Below are positions 16,976 through 26,100 of a DNA stretch of 64,000 bases, piece by piece. Below the pieces are notes generated by a model. The model was given only the letters and a program-made list of their open reading frames with translations. It was not told the origin of the DNA and did not search any database. This stretch comes from CAYSUS01 sp964434165 (GTDB lineage Bacteria; Planctomycetota; Planctomycetia; Pirellulales; Thermoguttaceae): positions 1-64,000 of the forward strand of contig CAYSUS010000039.1 of the NCBI GenBank assembly GCA_964434165.1. The letters are read 5' to 3'. The translations under genes and the position numbers were made by a program. The stretch's first letter is position 1. Every line of letters starts with the position of its first letter.

Positions 16976-19267
16976 ATGAACCCGAACCCAACGTGTCTGT
17001 CGGCTTGCCTCGTTGCGCTGGTGGCGGCCTCGCCGGCGGCCCTTGCGCAGAAGGACCCGCACGTGGGCTACGTGTATCCGGCGGGCGGACAGCAGGGCGC
17101 GGTGTTCCAGGTGCAAGTCGGCGGCCAGTATCTGGACGGCGTAAGCCGGGTGATCGTCTCCGGGGCCGGCCTGAAGGCCGAGGTGGTCGAGCACACCAAG
17201 CCGCTGTCCCCGCAACAGATCAACCAGCTTCGGGAGAAGTTCCGCAAGCTCCGGGAACTCGCCCAGACCCAGCGGCGCAAGGGCCGCCGGCCCGCCAGGC
17301 CGGGCGACTTCCAGTCGTACCGCGACCTGGCCGACCAGGTGGGATTGACGGAAGAGGATTTCCGGCGCGCGGCCGAGGCCCGCAAAAGGCTCAACGATCC
17401 CAAGCGCCAGCCCAACCCCCAGATCGCCGAGACGGTGGCGCTCGAGGTGACGCTCGCCGCGGATGCCGAGCCCGGCCCGCGCGAGATCCGCCTCCTAACC
17501 GACGGGGGGCTCTCCAACCCGATCGCGTTTCACGTGAGCCCGTGGGCCGAGGTCCGCGAGAATGAGCCGAACGACCAGGAGCCGGATCGCGGCATCGAGG
17601 GGCCGCTGCCGGTGGTCGTCAACGGCCAGATCATGCCCGGCGACGTGGACCGCTTCCGGTTCGAGGCCCGCAAGGGCGAGCGAATCGTGGTGGCCGTCAG
17701 CGCCCGGGAACTGGTCCCCTACCTGGCCGACGCGGTGCCGGGATGGTTCCAGGCCACGGTCGCGCTGGAAGACGCGGGCGGCAGGGAGGTGGCCTACGCC
17801 GACGATTTCCGCTTCCATCCCGATCCGGCGCTGTGCTACGAGATCCCGGAGGATGGGGCTTACGTCGTCGAGATCAAGGATGCGGTTTACCGCGGGCGCG
17901 AGGACTTCGTCTATCGCATCGCGCTCGGTGAGGTGCCGATGGTGACCGGCGTGTTTCCGCTCGGCGGGCGCAGTGGCGAGCCCACCGAAGTGGAGCTGGC
18001 CGGGTGGAATCTCTCCCAGGACAAGATGAAGATCGAGCTGGACGGCAAGGCCCCGGCACGCCGCCGGCTCGATCTGCTGAAAGCGGGGGGCGGCTCGGGC
18101 CGCGTGCCGTTCGCGCTCGACACGCTGCCCGAGTGTCTGGAGCGCGAGCCCAACGACGAGGTGAGATCCGCGCAGCAGCTTGACGCCCCGGCGATCGTCA
18201 ACGGGCGCATCGACCGGCCGGGCGACTGGGACGTGTTCCGCGTGGTGGGCCGGGCAGGCGACGTGCTCATCGCCGAGGTCGAGGCGCGGCGCCTCGGCTC
18301 GCCCCTCGACTCCGTGCTCAAGCTGACCGACGCGGGCGGGAACCTCGTGGCGGCCAACGACGATTGGGTGGACAAGTCGGCGGGACTGACCACGCACCAC
18401 GCCGACTCGCGCCTGGAGATCGCGCTTCCGGCGCACGGGGCGTACTACGTGCACCTGGGCGACGCCCAGCGCCAAGGCGACTCGGCCCGCGCCTACCGGC
18501 TGCGGGTCGCGCCGCCCCGGCCCGACTTCGAGCTTCGCGTCGCACCGTCGAGCATCAACGCGCGCGCGGGCCAGCCGGCCCTCGTCACGGTGCACGCCGT
18601 GCGCCGCGACGGCTTCGACGGCGACATCACGCTGGCTTTGACGGACGCTCCGCCAGGATGCGTGCTCAGCGGCGCGTGGGTGCCGGCCGGGCAGTCGCAA
18701 GCGAGGGCCACGCTCTCCGTGCCGCCGGGCGCTGGGGACGGACCGATCCGGCTTTCGATCGAGGGCCGTGCAGAGATCGCGGGAAAGACGGTGCGTCGAA
18801 CGGCCACCCCGGCCGAAGACATGATGCAGGCGTTCATCTACCGCCATCTCGTGCCTTCCGAGGCGCTGATGGTATCCGTCTTCGGTCAACTCCGCATGCG
18901 CGAGCCGGTCCGGCTCTTGGAGAAGGGCCCCGTGGCGCTGCCGGTCGGGAAAGCAACCAACGTGCGTTTCACCTTGCCTGTCGGTCGGTTCGCCAACCAG
19001 ATCAGGCTCTCCTTGAGCGATCCGCCCGAGGGGGTCGCGATCGCCGACGTCTCGCACGTGGGATCCGTCGGCGTCGTGAAGGTCCAGGCGGATCCGGAGA
19101 AAGCGAAAGCGGGCCTGAAGGGCAATCTCATCTTCGAGGCCTTCCTGGAACGCTCCGTGGGAAACAGGGCCGGGCAAGCCGGCGGCAGGACTCGCAGGGT
19201 CCCCATCGGCGTGCTGCCGGCCGTGCCCTTCGAGGTGGTCGGCAGCGTCAATGCCCCGGAAGCTTGA
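16976..19267 (+). CDS. Secreted PPC-domain protein of the DUF1501 operon
   Basis: A 763-aa exported protein (signal ending near ASPAALAQ). An N-terminal IPT/TIG-like domain (VGYVYPAGGQQGAVFQVQVGG) is followed by a charged helical insert (residues 75-140). Two bacterial pre-peptidase C-terminal (PPC) domains follow: ENEPNDQEPDRGIEG..PGDVDRFRFEA near 195-310 and EREPNDEVRSAQQLD..PGDWDVFRVVG near 385-500. Beta-sandwich segments fill the C-terminus. No catalytic motif is seen. Fusions of TIG and PPC domains typically follow DUF1501 genes in planctomycetes and may bind carbohydrate or protein outside the cytoplasm. Confidence 0.82.
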   Translation: MNPNPTCLSACLVALVAASPAALAQKDPHVGYVYPAGGQQGAVFQVQVGGQYLDGVSRVIVSGAGLKAEVVEHTKPLSPQQINQLREKFRKLRELAQTQRRKGRRPARPGDFQSYRDLADQVGLTEEDFRRAAEARKRLNDPKRQPNPQIAETVALEVTLAADAEPGPREIRLLTDGGLSNPIAFHVSPWAEVRENEPNDQEPDRGIEGPLPVVVNGQIMPGDVDRFRFEARKGERIVVAVSARELVPYLADAVPGWFQATVALEDAGGREVAYADDFRFHPDPALCYEIPEDGAYVVEIKDAVYRGREDFVYRIALGEVPMVTGVFPLGGRSGEPTEVELAGWNLSQDKMKIELDGKAPARRRLDLLKAGGGSGRVPFALDTLPECLEREPNDEVRSAQQLDAPAIVNGRIDRPGDWDVFRVVGRAGDVLIAEVEARRLGSPLDSVLKLTDAGGNLVAANDDWVDKSAGLTTHHADSRLEIALPAHGAYYVHLGDAQRQGDSARAYRLRVAPPRPDFELRVAPSSINARAGQPALVTVHAVRRDGFDGDITLALTDAPPGCVLSGAWVPAGQSQARATLSVPPGAGDGPIRLSIEGRAEIAGKTVRRTATPAEDMMQAFIYRHLVPSEALMVSVFGQLRMREPVRLLEKGPVALPVGKATNVRFTLPVGRFANQIRLSLSDPPEGVAIADVSHVGSVGVVKVQADPEKAKAGLKGNLIFEAFLERSVGNRAGQAGGRTRRVPIGVLPAVPFEVVGSVNAPEA

Positions 19268-19729
19268 CCCGGTGGGTCGCGATCGCCCAGGATCGCGGGG
19301 TCGGCGCAGGGGAACTGCCTAACGGCCGCGCCGCGTCGTGGTTCCCCGCTACGCGGGGCGTTCGATGCGCGTTCTCTGGCTTCAGCCCGGCAGCAGCGGA
19401 AGCACGGGCCGAGAACTGACAAATGGCCGAAAGCTACGTGCCTTGCTGGGTCTTTCGTCTCTCTGGCACCCTAATAGCAACACCCCACAATCCGCCCGAA
19501 TCCGGGGCGTGCGGGCGCCAGTGACCCCCGGTCCCGAGACGCCCCAGCACGCCGCCTGACGCACGCTCCGGCCGGTCGGGTGCTGCCGAACGGCTGCGGT
19601 AACCCGCCGGCAATGGCGGCGAGGAACGTTGTCTTCAGTTGGAAGACCGCCCGCCATTCCCGGTCGAGGTCAATCGCGTAGTAGTCGGAGGGGTCACTCA
19701 AAGAAGAGGATTAGCAGCAGGACCACCAT
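19268..19729. other. 462-bp non-coding or degenerate region left of the IS
   Basis: There is no intact gene. A small hairpin (CCCCGC TAC GCGGGG, near 19342-19356) follows the PPC gene and may end its transcript. The minus strand between about 19580 and 19701 reads DYYAIDLDREWRAVFQLKT, which looks protein-like and may be a gene remnant cut by the IS, but I cannot name it. Confidence 0.5.
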
Positions 19730-21233
19730 CTGAGCTTTCGCAGATTTCAGCGTGAGTTTTGATAGCGCAAAGAAGACGGGGTTCCTTGTAGACTTCGCGT
19801 GGTTCACGGCGTCACAGACGCGCGCGAAGGACAAGGAGGTCCCCGTCGATGTTTGCGAGCATACCCTCGATCGATCCGATTTTGCAATGCCTGTTGCCGG
19901 CTTTTACCCAGCCGTCGTTTCAGACGCACGTCGAGGTGTTCCTCGGCTGGGTGATGTGTTTGGGCAGACGGACGGAGTACGGCGTGTTCCAGACCGTTCG
20001 GGCCGACACACCGGTCTCTCGAAAGAAGCGGCATCCGTTCGACCGGTTCTACAACTTCTTCAGCCGGTCGGCCTGGACGGTGCAGGGGCTGGCCCACGAG
20101 GTGGCCGTGGCGATCGTCGTGCGGCTGAACCCTCACGGGCGGTTGCATCTGGCCGTCGACGACACGTTGTTGCACAAGCGGGGCAAACACGTTTACGGCT
20201 TGGGATGGTTCCGCGATGCGGTGGCCTCCACGGCCAAGCGGGTAGCCACGGCCAGCGGCAACCATTGGGTGGTGATGGGACTGGCCATCCGCATTCCCGG
20301 CACGGACAAGATCTATTGCCTGCCGATCCACGCCAAGCTGCATTTGCCCGGGAAGGGCCAGCCCAGCGAAGCGACCTTGGCCCGAGAGATGCTTCGGGAC
20401 GTGCTCGAGTGGTTTCCCGATCGAAAGCTTGTTTTGCTCGGCGACGGGGCCTATTCCACGAAAAACCTGCTGGGCGATTTGGACGAGCGGGTGACCCACG
20501 TGGGCGTGATGCGCAGCGACGCGGCCATCTACGACCCGCAGCCGCCGAAGCAGCCGAAGAGCAAACGGGGACCGAAGCCTCGCAAGGGCCCCCGTCTGCC
20601 TTCCCCCAAGCAAGCCATGAAGAAGGCCGATCGCAATCGAAGCGGCAAGGGACCTTGGGTCTGGCAGGAGGTCGAGGCCACGGCCTACGGTATCTCGCGC
20701 TGTTTGCAGGTCCTCTGCTTCCAAGCGGTGTGGCCGAAGGTGCTCGGCTTGCGTCCGATCCTGGTGGTGCTGGTCCGGGATCCGCAGGGCAAGTTCAAGG
20801 ACACGTACTTGTTCACCACCGACCTGACGGCCTCGGCAAGTTGGGTGATCGCCGCGTACGCTCGTCGCTGGAGTATCGAGGTTGCCTTCAAATCGAGCAA
20901 GCAGGTGATGAAGATCGAAGCCCCGCAGCACTGGTGCAGGCAGAGCATCGAAAAGCTCTCGCCCTGGGTGTGGCTGATGCAGAGCGTCGTCGGCCTCTGG
21001 TACATGACCGAAGGCCGCAAACTGCCACAAGCCCGGGCTGCACGCAGGCGTTTCGGAGCGTGGGACACGGAATGGTCGCTTGCACATATGCTCCGCATCC
21101 TCCGTGCCGCCATCCTCGACAATACAATTACCCCCACGTCGGCCACTAAGGCTGACCTGGAACAATTCATCAAACAACTCGAAACCTACCTAAACCTGGC
21201 TGCGTAAGCAGCCGGATACTTGCGAAAGTTCAG
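19730..21233 (+). mobile_element. Complete insertion sequence (IS701/IS4-like), 1504 bp
   Basis: The terminal inverted repeats are CTGAGCTTTCGCA (19730-19742) and TGCGAAAGTTCAG (21221-21233), matching at 12 of 13 positions. CCAT directly abuts both ends (19726-19729 and 21234-21237), giving a 4-bp target-site duplication of the size typical of IS701-type elements. One full-length transposase gene fills it. Intact ends, duplication and gene suggest a fairly recent insertion. Confidence 0.85.
19849..21207 (+). CDS. DDE transposase (IS701/IS4-like)
   Basis: A 452-aa transposase. DDE-type catalytic segments are visible: LAVDDTLLHKRGKHVYG (Asp near 104-105), LVLLGDGAYSTKNL (Asp near 207) and ARRWSIEVAFKSSKQ (Glu near 345, in a YxxRWxIE-like signature). 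A basic proline-rich linker (about residues 230-265, PKSKRGPKPRKGPR) separates the second and third. The ATG has AAGGAGGT about 8 bases upstream. The reading frame is intact. Exact family assignment between IS701 and IS4 needs comparison with known elements; the 4-bp duplication favours IS701. Confidence 0.85.
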   Translation: MFASIPSIDPILQCLLPAFTQPSFQTHVEVFLGWVMCLGRRTEYGVFQTVRADTPVSRKKRHPFDRFYNFFSRSAWTVQGLAHEVAVAIVVRLNPHGRLHLAVDDTLLHKRGKHVYGLGWFRDAVASTAKRVATASGNHWVVMGLAIRIPGTDKIYCLPIHAKLHLPGKGQPSEATLAREMLRDVLEWFPDRKLVLLGDGAYSTKNLLGDLDERVTHVGVMRSDAAIYDPQPPKQPKSKRGPKPRKGPRLPSPKQAMKKADRNRSGKGPWVWQEVEATAYGISRCLQVLCFQAVWPKVLGLRPILVVLVRDPQGKFKDTYLFTTDLTASASWVIAAYARRWSIEVAFKSSKQVMKIEAPQHWCRQSIEKLSPWVWLMQSVVGLWYMTEGRKLPQARAARRRFGAWDTEWSLAHMLRILRAAILDNTITPTSATKADLEQFIKQLETYLNLAA

Positions 21234-21329
21234 CCATCACGAAGCCTCCGAGTACGAAGCACATCGCGAGCAGCGCGCGTGGCAAATCCTCGCGAGTAAC
21301 ACCTGGCTGGAAACGGGGACCGGTCCCGT

Positions 21330-21488
21330 TTACCGTCGCTTGGGTCTGCCGGGCGGGCGTATCGTTGCCTCCATGCCAAGTTCTTTGACCGTCTTGTCGA
21401 CCCAATCCCTACTGCCGTAAGGCGAGCCGCGGTGGCAGCATCGCCGCAAGGCCCCAAGTTCCGCTTCCGTCTCCGGTTCGTTTACGTA
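21330..21488 (-). pseudogene. REP-associated tyrosine transposase (RayT/TnpA-REP) C-terminal remnant
   Basis: The last 52 residues of a RayT-type protein survive: YVNEPETEAELGALRRC, RGSPYGSRDWVDKTVKELG, ATIRPPGRP. The catalytic HUH/Tyr region upstream is missing; the minus-strand frame before it runs into the REP palindrome and unrelated sequence. It is a decayed copy. Its neighbour at 21533 is the palindrome that such transposases mobilise. Confidence 0.75.
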
Positions 21489-21532
21489 CTGCAGCCACCT
21501 GCGAGGCCGCGGGAGCGGCCAATTTGCAAGGG

Positions 21533-21590
21533 GCGAAAAGGGGTCAGGACTTTTTTGGGGCCAAACAAAGGGTCCTGACCCCTCTTGTCG
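21533..21590. repeat. REP-like palindrome next to the rayT remnant
   Basis: GGGGTCAGGAC (21540-21550) is inverted as GTCCTGACCCC (21572-21582); the arms extend outward imperfectly to 21533 and 21590 (GCGA-AAAG versus CTTGTCGC). It shares the GGGGTCrGGACC core with the 15482-15559 element. The rest of the interval from 21591 to 21888 holds no gene I can support. Confidence 0.7.
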
Positions 21591-21888
21591 CCTCAAGAAT
21601 CGTCGCCCGGCCAGGCATGGCGGTGCACAGGGGGGCACGCGGGGCGTCGGGAGAGAATGGGACACAAAGCGTTAGCAAGGAGGAATTTGGCACGCCACAG
21701 CACACCCACCCACGACCCCGCAGAAGTACACTGGAACCAACCCTCTTCGTAAACACTCTCGGCCGCTAATTTCCCCCAAACCGTGTGTGCTACGCCACAT
21801 GCGGAGTTCGCATATAATGCGATTAGAGCGAAGGACAAAATGCGCACGAGATGCCACGACCATTGAAGCCCATGAATGTTCGCGACAT

Positions 21889-23121
21889 TTACTTGTTCTC
21901 AATCATCTTAATAAATTCCTCGGCAGCATCTCTAACCAATTCCTCGTTATCCTCGTTCGCAGTCCTGCGAAGCAACTCTATGGCATCCGCCGACTTGTTC
22001 GCCGCAATTCCCTTGATCGCTCGCACGCGAACAAGAGGATTTGGATGAGTCAAGGCGGCTTTGAGAGCATCAAAGGCTACCTCGACGAACTCCTCCCTGC
22101 CCGACAATTCGCAGACGTAATCGGCAGCGTCTGCTGCCTTTCCTCGATGTTTCTTCAATTCTTCAAGCAGAAGTTTTAGTCCAGGCTCGTCATTTCCTGA
22201 AATCGATGCATGTGCGAACGCAGCTGCCAGCCGAACACTTCTATCATCCTCATCCAGCATAGTTCGTAGCTTCGGCAGGGCTTTTTCTGCATTGGGGCCG
22301 ATTCTACCAAGTGCGACCGCGACGTCGGCCCGAAGTAGTATCCAGCCGCCGGCGTCGGCGGAAACAGATTCGCCACGAAGCTCTGTACTGTCAAGTAGGG
22401 GGATGAGTTCGGGAACAAGGCCCTTCGCCACAGCACCTTGACGGCCGATGCCCCGAACGCCTGCTGCCTTGACGCTAGGATCATCATCTCTAATCGCTCG
22501 CCGAAACGCACGAAGAGCCGCTTGGTCGTTCATCGACACCGCAGAAAGAGTTCTGACTGCATAAAGTCGGACAAGGCTATCCTCGTCCTTCGCCAGGCGC
22601 ACCAATGTCGGAATCGAATCCCTTGCCCTCTCTCCCAATGCCCTCAATATCTGGAGTCCCCGAATTTGCGAGTTTTGGTCTTCCGTACTGCTTAGGAACT
22701 TGCACACAAGACTCACCACTTCGGGCGAACCGACGCGCTGAAGTGCATTCGCCGCATAGTCGCCAACGGTCGGTGGGCTGGCGGTCACGAAAGCAGGAAA
22801 TCGCTCTGCGTCGCGTTCATCTCCCAAGTGTTCAATCAATGCAACGATTGCCTGATCATCTATCAATTTCTGATCCCCCATCCACAGTGCAGCCGCGCCA
22901 GCAGCAACGGCGTCTTCATTATCCAGCAAGTTAATGGCGCGCTCGATAGACATGTCCTGTGCTGTTGCAACATTGCATGCAGACCAATTCGCGACGAACC
23001 CCGCCAACAACACAAATGCCCACCCGCGCACCAGATGGAAACACCGGCCTTCCGTTAGGTCATTACATTGAGACAACCGAATCGCCAGGCGACGAAAGCC
23101 CACGCCAATGTGCAGGTGCAT
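21889..23121 (-). CDS. Secreted HEAT-repeat protein, possible immunity/partner of the RHS protein
   Basis: A 410-aa protein with a hydrophobic signal region (GWAFVLLAGFVANWSA, residues about 33-48; a cleavage site near VATAQ). The mature part consists of about eight HEAT-like helical pairs, e.g. DSLVRLYAVRTLSAVS, DPSVKAAGVRGIGRQG, NPLVRVRAIKGIAANKS. HEAT solenoids bind proteins. The start lies 12 bases after the stop of the RHS effector gene, so the two are probably one transcript. This position is where polymorphic-toxin immunity genes usually sit, but a secreted HEAT protein is an unusual immunity type. Base composition is clearly lower in GC than the chromosome on both sides. Function is inferred from position only. 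Confidence 0.6.
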   Translation of the reverse strand: MHLHIGVGFRRLAIRLSQCNDLTEGRCFHLVRGWAFVLLAGFVANWSACNVATAQDMSIERAINLLDNEDAVAAGAAALWMGDQKLIDDQAIVALIEHLGDERDAERFPAFVTASPPTVGDYAANALQRVGSPEVVSLVCKFLSSTEDQNSQIRGLQILRALGERARDSIPTLVRLAKDEDSLVRLYAVRTLSAVSMNDQAALRAFRRAIRDDDPSVKAAGVRGIGRQGAVAKGLVPELIPLLDSTELRGESVSADAGGWILLRADVAVALGRIGPNAEKALPKLRTMLDEDDRSVRLAAAFAHASISGNDEPGLKLLLEELKKHRGKAADAADYVCELSGREEFVEVAFDALKAALTHPNPLVRVRAIKGIAANKSADAIELLRRTANEDNEELVRDAAEEFIKMIENK

Positions 23122-23133
23122 TGCTCTGAAACC

Positions 23134-26100
23134 CTATAGGGGGAAAGGAACCTCTGGAAACGGTGGACATTTGCCGCTCACTTTCAGATCGGGACACAAA
23201 TGACCACAGCTAAAGCACACCCCAGCTTTTTTGAATGCGTCGTAAAACGGCTCCGCATCAGCGAAATCAGGTGGGTAGAGATGTTCAGCTTGCGCCTGAT
23301 AAGCAGGTGTTTCCATTTTCATGCATGCCTCGCAACTGCCGCCTCCTGGCCGTGGAAACGGAGGATTCTTCCCCGTGAAGGGCTTGTCCTTACAGTCGCA
23401 CTTGTTCTCGCCCAGATACTGATCAAGATGAACAGCTTCGTGGATAAATAGCGCCTCAATCGCGACCAACGGTTGCCCCTTAAGCTTCGCGCTGTCCAAG
23501 CACATGTGCGGGTAGCCGTTGTTTCCCACCCAGTAAGCCATTCCCCACGCTTTGCCGGGACAGTCGCCACAGAAAATGTTAGCGTGACACTCGATCGCCC
23601 GCTTGACTGCGGGGTGCAGAGATTTCGCAGAATCTGGCTGACTCTTGATCCATTTCAGAAAGGAAGCGCAATTCGAGGTTATGGGCTTCAAGAGGTCCGG
23701 ACCGGATGGGATATCAGCGCCGAACGGTGGCAACGGCTCCATAAGGTCGGGCGGTTCGATTGCAATGACCGGGACATCGATCTCGATCGGAACAGGATTC
23801 CATATGGTTGTTGGCCGATCCTGAAGTCCAAGAGCATCGCTACGATGCAGCGGCCGTGACGAAGCAAATCGATACAGATTCCACTGACGGGCTCGATACG
23901 CAATCGGATCTCTGTTCAAGAACGAACCGAGCTCCGCGTGGTAGAAACGACGTCGCATGCAGTAAAGGCGCGACTTTAGATCGATACTTCTGCAGGTGAA
24001 CAGATAGGTCCAGTCATAGCCTGAAGTGGTATCCAACCCAAAACCAGTGGTTAAGGGTAGCGCCTGCCCATACGCGGAGTGCGCGAACCGCTGTTGGGCA
24101 CTTCCAGCAGAATCAAGCAATGCGGTGACGTTAAACATTACGTCTTGCAGTGAATATAGCCTTTCGCCGATAGCTGGTCGATCTCGCAAAATCAGTTCAT
24201 CAATGTAGCGGAGGCCCCACACATACTGACGATCAACTTGTGTGCTGCCAGTTCCACTTGATGAAGGCGCAGTCACTTCTCGTTCTTCGAGTGACCGCCA
24301 TTGAACACTAAAGTAATAAGCACGAGCTTCACCATCGGCGATCTGCGCGGTGCGACGATTCAGGCCATCGTACCGATTCAGCTGGACGAAGCTCAGCCCG
24401 TCATCGAGCTTGACGAGCCGGTTCCAGGCGTCCCATGTACCCTGATACGTCTGGGGCATCTCCTTCGGCTGCGGGATGACCGTCATGTTGCCGTTGCGGT
24501 CATACTCGGGCGTGGCCCACTGTTGACCAACGGTGCGGGCGATTTGGGTGATCTCGTTCACCCGATTGTGCAGCCGCTGCTGATCGAGCGTCTGGTCGGC
24601 GTCGGCCTGATCGTTCTGGGTGAAGTTCCGCCAGTTGCCGGTGGCGTCGAGATGCCAGCCTTGCTGGAGCGTGGGCGATTCGATGGCCGTGTTGTTATCC
24701 ACGAGGCGGCCACGGTGGAACTTCTTCAAACGGTGCAGGCCATCGTATTCGTAGAGTTCATCAAAATCCTTGCCGTAGCTCTTGGCGACGAGGTCTTCGC
24801 GGTAGGTGCGGTTCGATGCGCGGTCGTAGCCATACTTCAGGTGAACCAGTGCGCTGCCAGGGCTGCTGCCGGATGAACTCGACGAACTACTCGATGACAC
24901 GTCAGTCCGCTGCCAGAGCAGCTCGATGATCCGGCCGTAGCGGTCCAGGCCCGCGTAGCGGTTCGCCCCAGGGCCAGTCGCCAAGTTGTACTCAATGCCT
25001 GGCTCGGGGTACTCGACCGTGACAAACGAGTTCAAGCCGAGGTAGGCATAACGGCAGACGTCCGTGCCATCGAACCGCAGCGTGCGGATGCGCGAGAGCT
25101 TGTCGGCGTGCGTGGCATCGTAGAGGTAATCGAGCACGCGGCCGTTGGGGTACGTCATGCTCGTTTGACGGACAGTGTTGGCGCTGCCGTCGGCGTAGCC
25201 GTACTGCACCTTGGGCGTGGTGCCCGTGTTCACCGCGCCGGCGTGCTCCTGGTACTGCTCGGCAAGCTGGGCGAAGCTGTTGTAGACGTTTTGGACTTCG
25301 TTGACCGGCGTGGTTCCAGCCACGTCGCCGTAACTGGTGATTTTCTCGACCAACCCGCGAACTTCATACGTTTGCCCAATCCGCCGGATGGCACCGTCCA
25401 CGCCCGCGGCGAGCGTGGTCACGGAGTCGGCCGTCTGGCGGCCGAGGCCATCGAACGCATACTCGTGAACAGAGCCATTCTGATCGCGCATCTGTTTGCG
25501 CTGCTGCAGACGGTTCCAGGCGAAGGTCACGCGGTCGGCCGAATCGGCGGCGTCGGGATAGATTTCCGCACGGAGCAGGCTATTGGAGGCAACGTCGTTC
25601 TCGCCCAGGGAGACGCCATGCTCATAGCGAGTGACCTGGTTGCCGGTGTCGAGATTGACCGCTACGAGTTCTTTGAGGAGCGAGCCTGGACCGTGAATAA
25701 ATTCGGTGACCACATTCTGTTCACTGCCCGGACAGAAGCAGGCGGGATCGGAAGCGGCGACGTAGTTCTGAATCGTCCGCACCGTGCGGCCGGCGTCATC
25801 CGCGTAGGAACGGTTGACCATGCCGGCCGGGTCGGTGGTCTCGAACGCCTCGCCCCGCTCATTATACGCCGTGAAGCTGACCAGCACCTCGTTCACGGAT
25901 TCCGGCGGCGACTCGGGCCGCTCCGGTGGGCCGGCATTGTCGTTGGTGCCATAATTGGCGCTGGCAACCATACGGCCAATGCCATCCTGCCACATGGCGA
26001 CATAGGTATCGCGGCTCTTCGGCTCGGAAGCCGACGCACCTTGCAGTGGACCGGTGCCGGTGGCGTTGTCCCAGCGCTGACGCGTGGTGGTGAAGATGAC

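Noticed and set aside
16993..17565. Overlapping second frame in the PPC gene
   Set aside because: Gly/Arg-rich shadow of the true gene in another frame.
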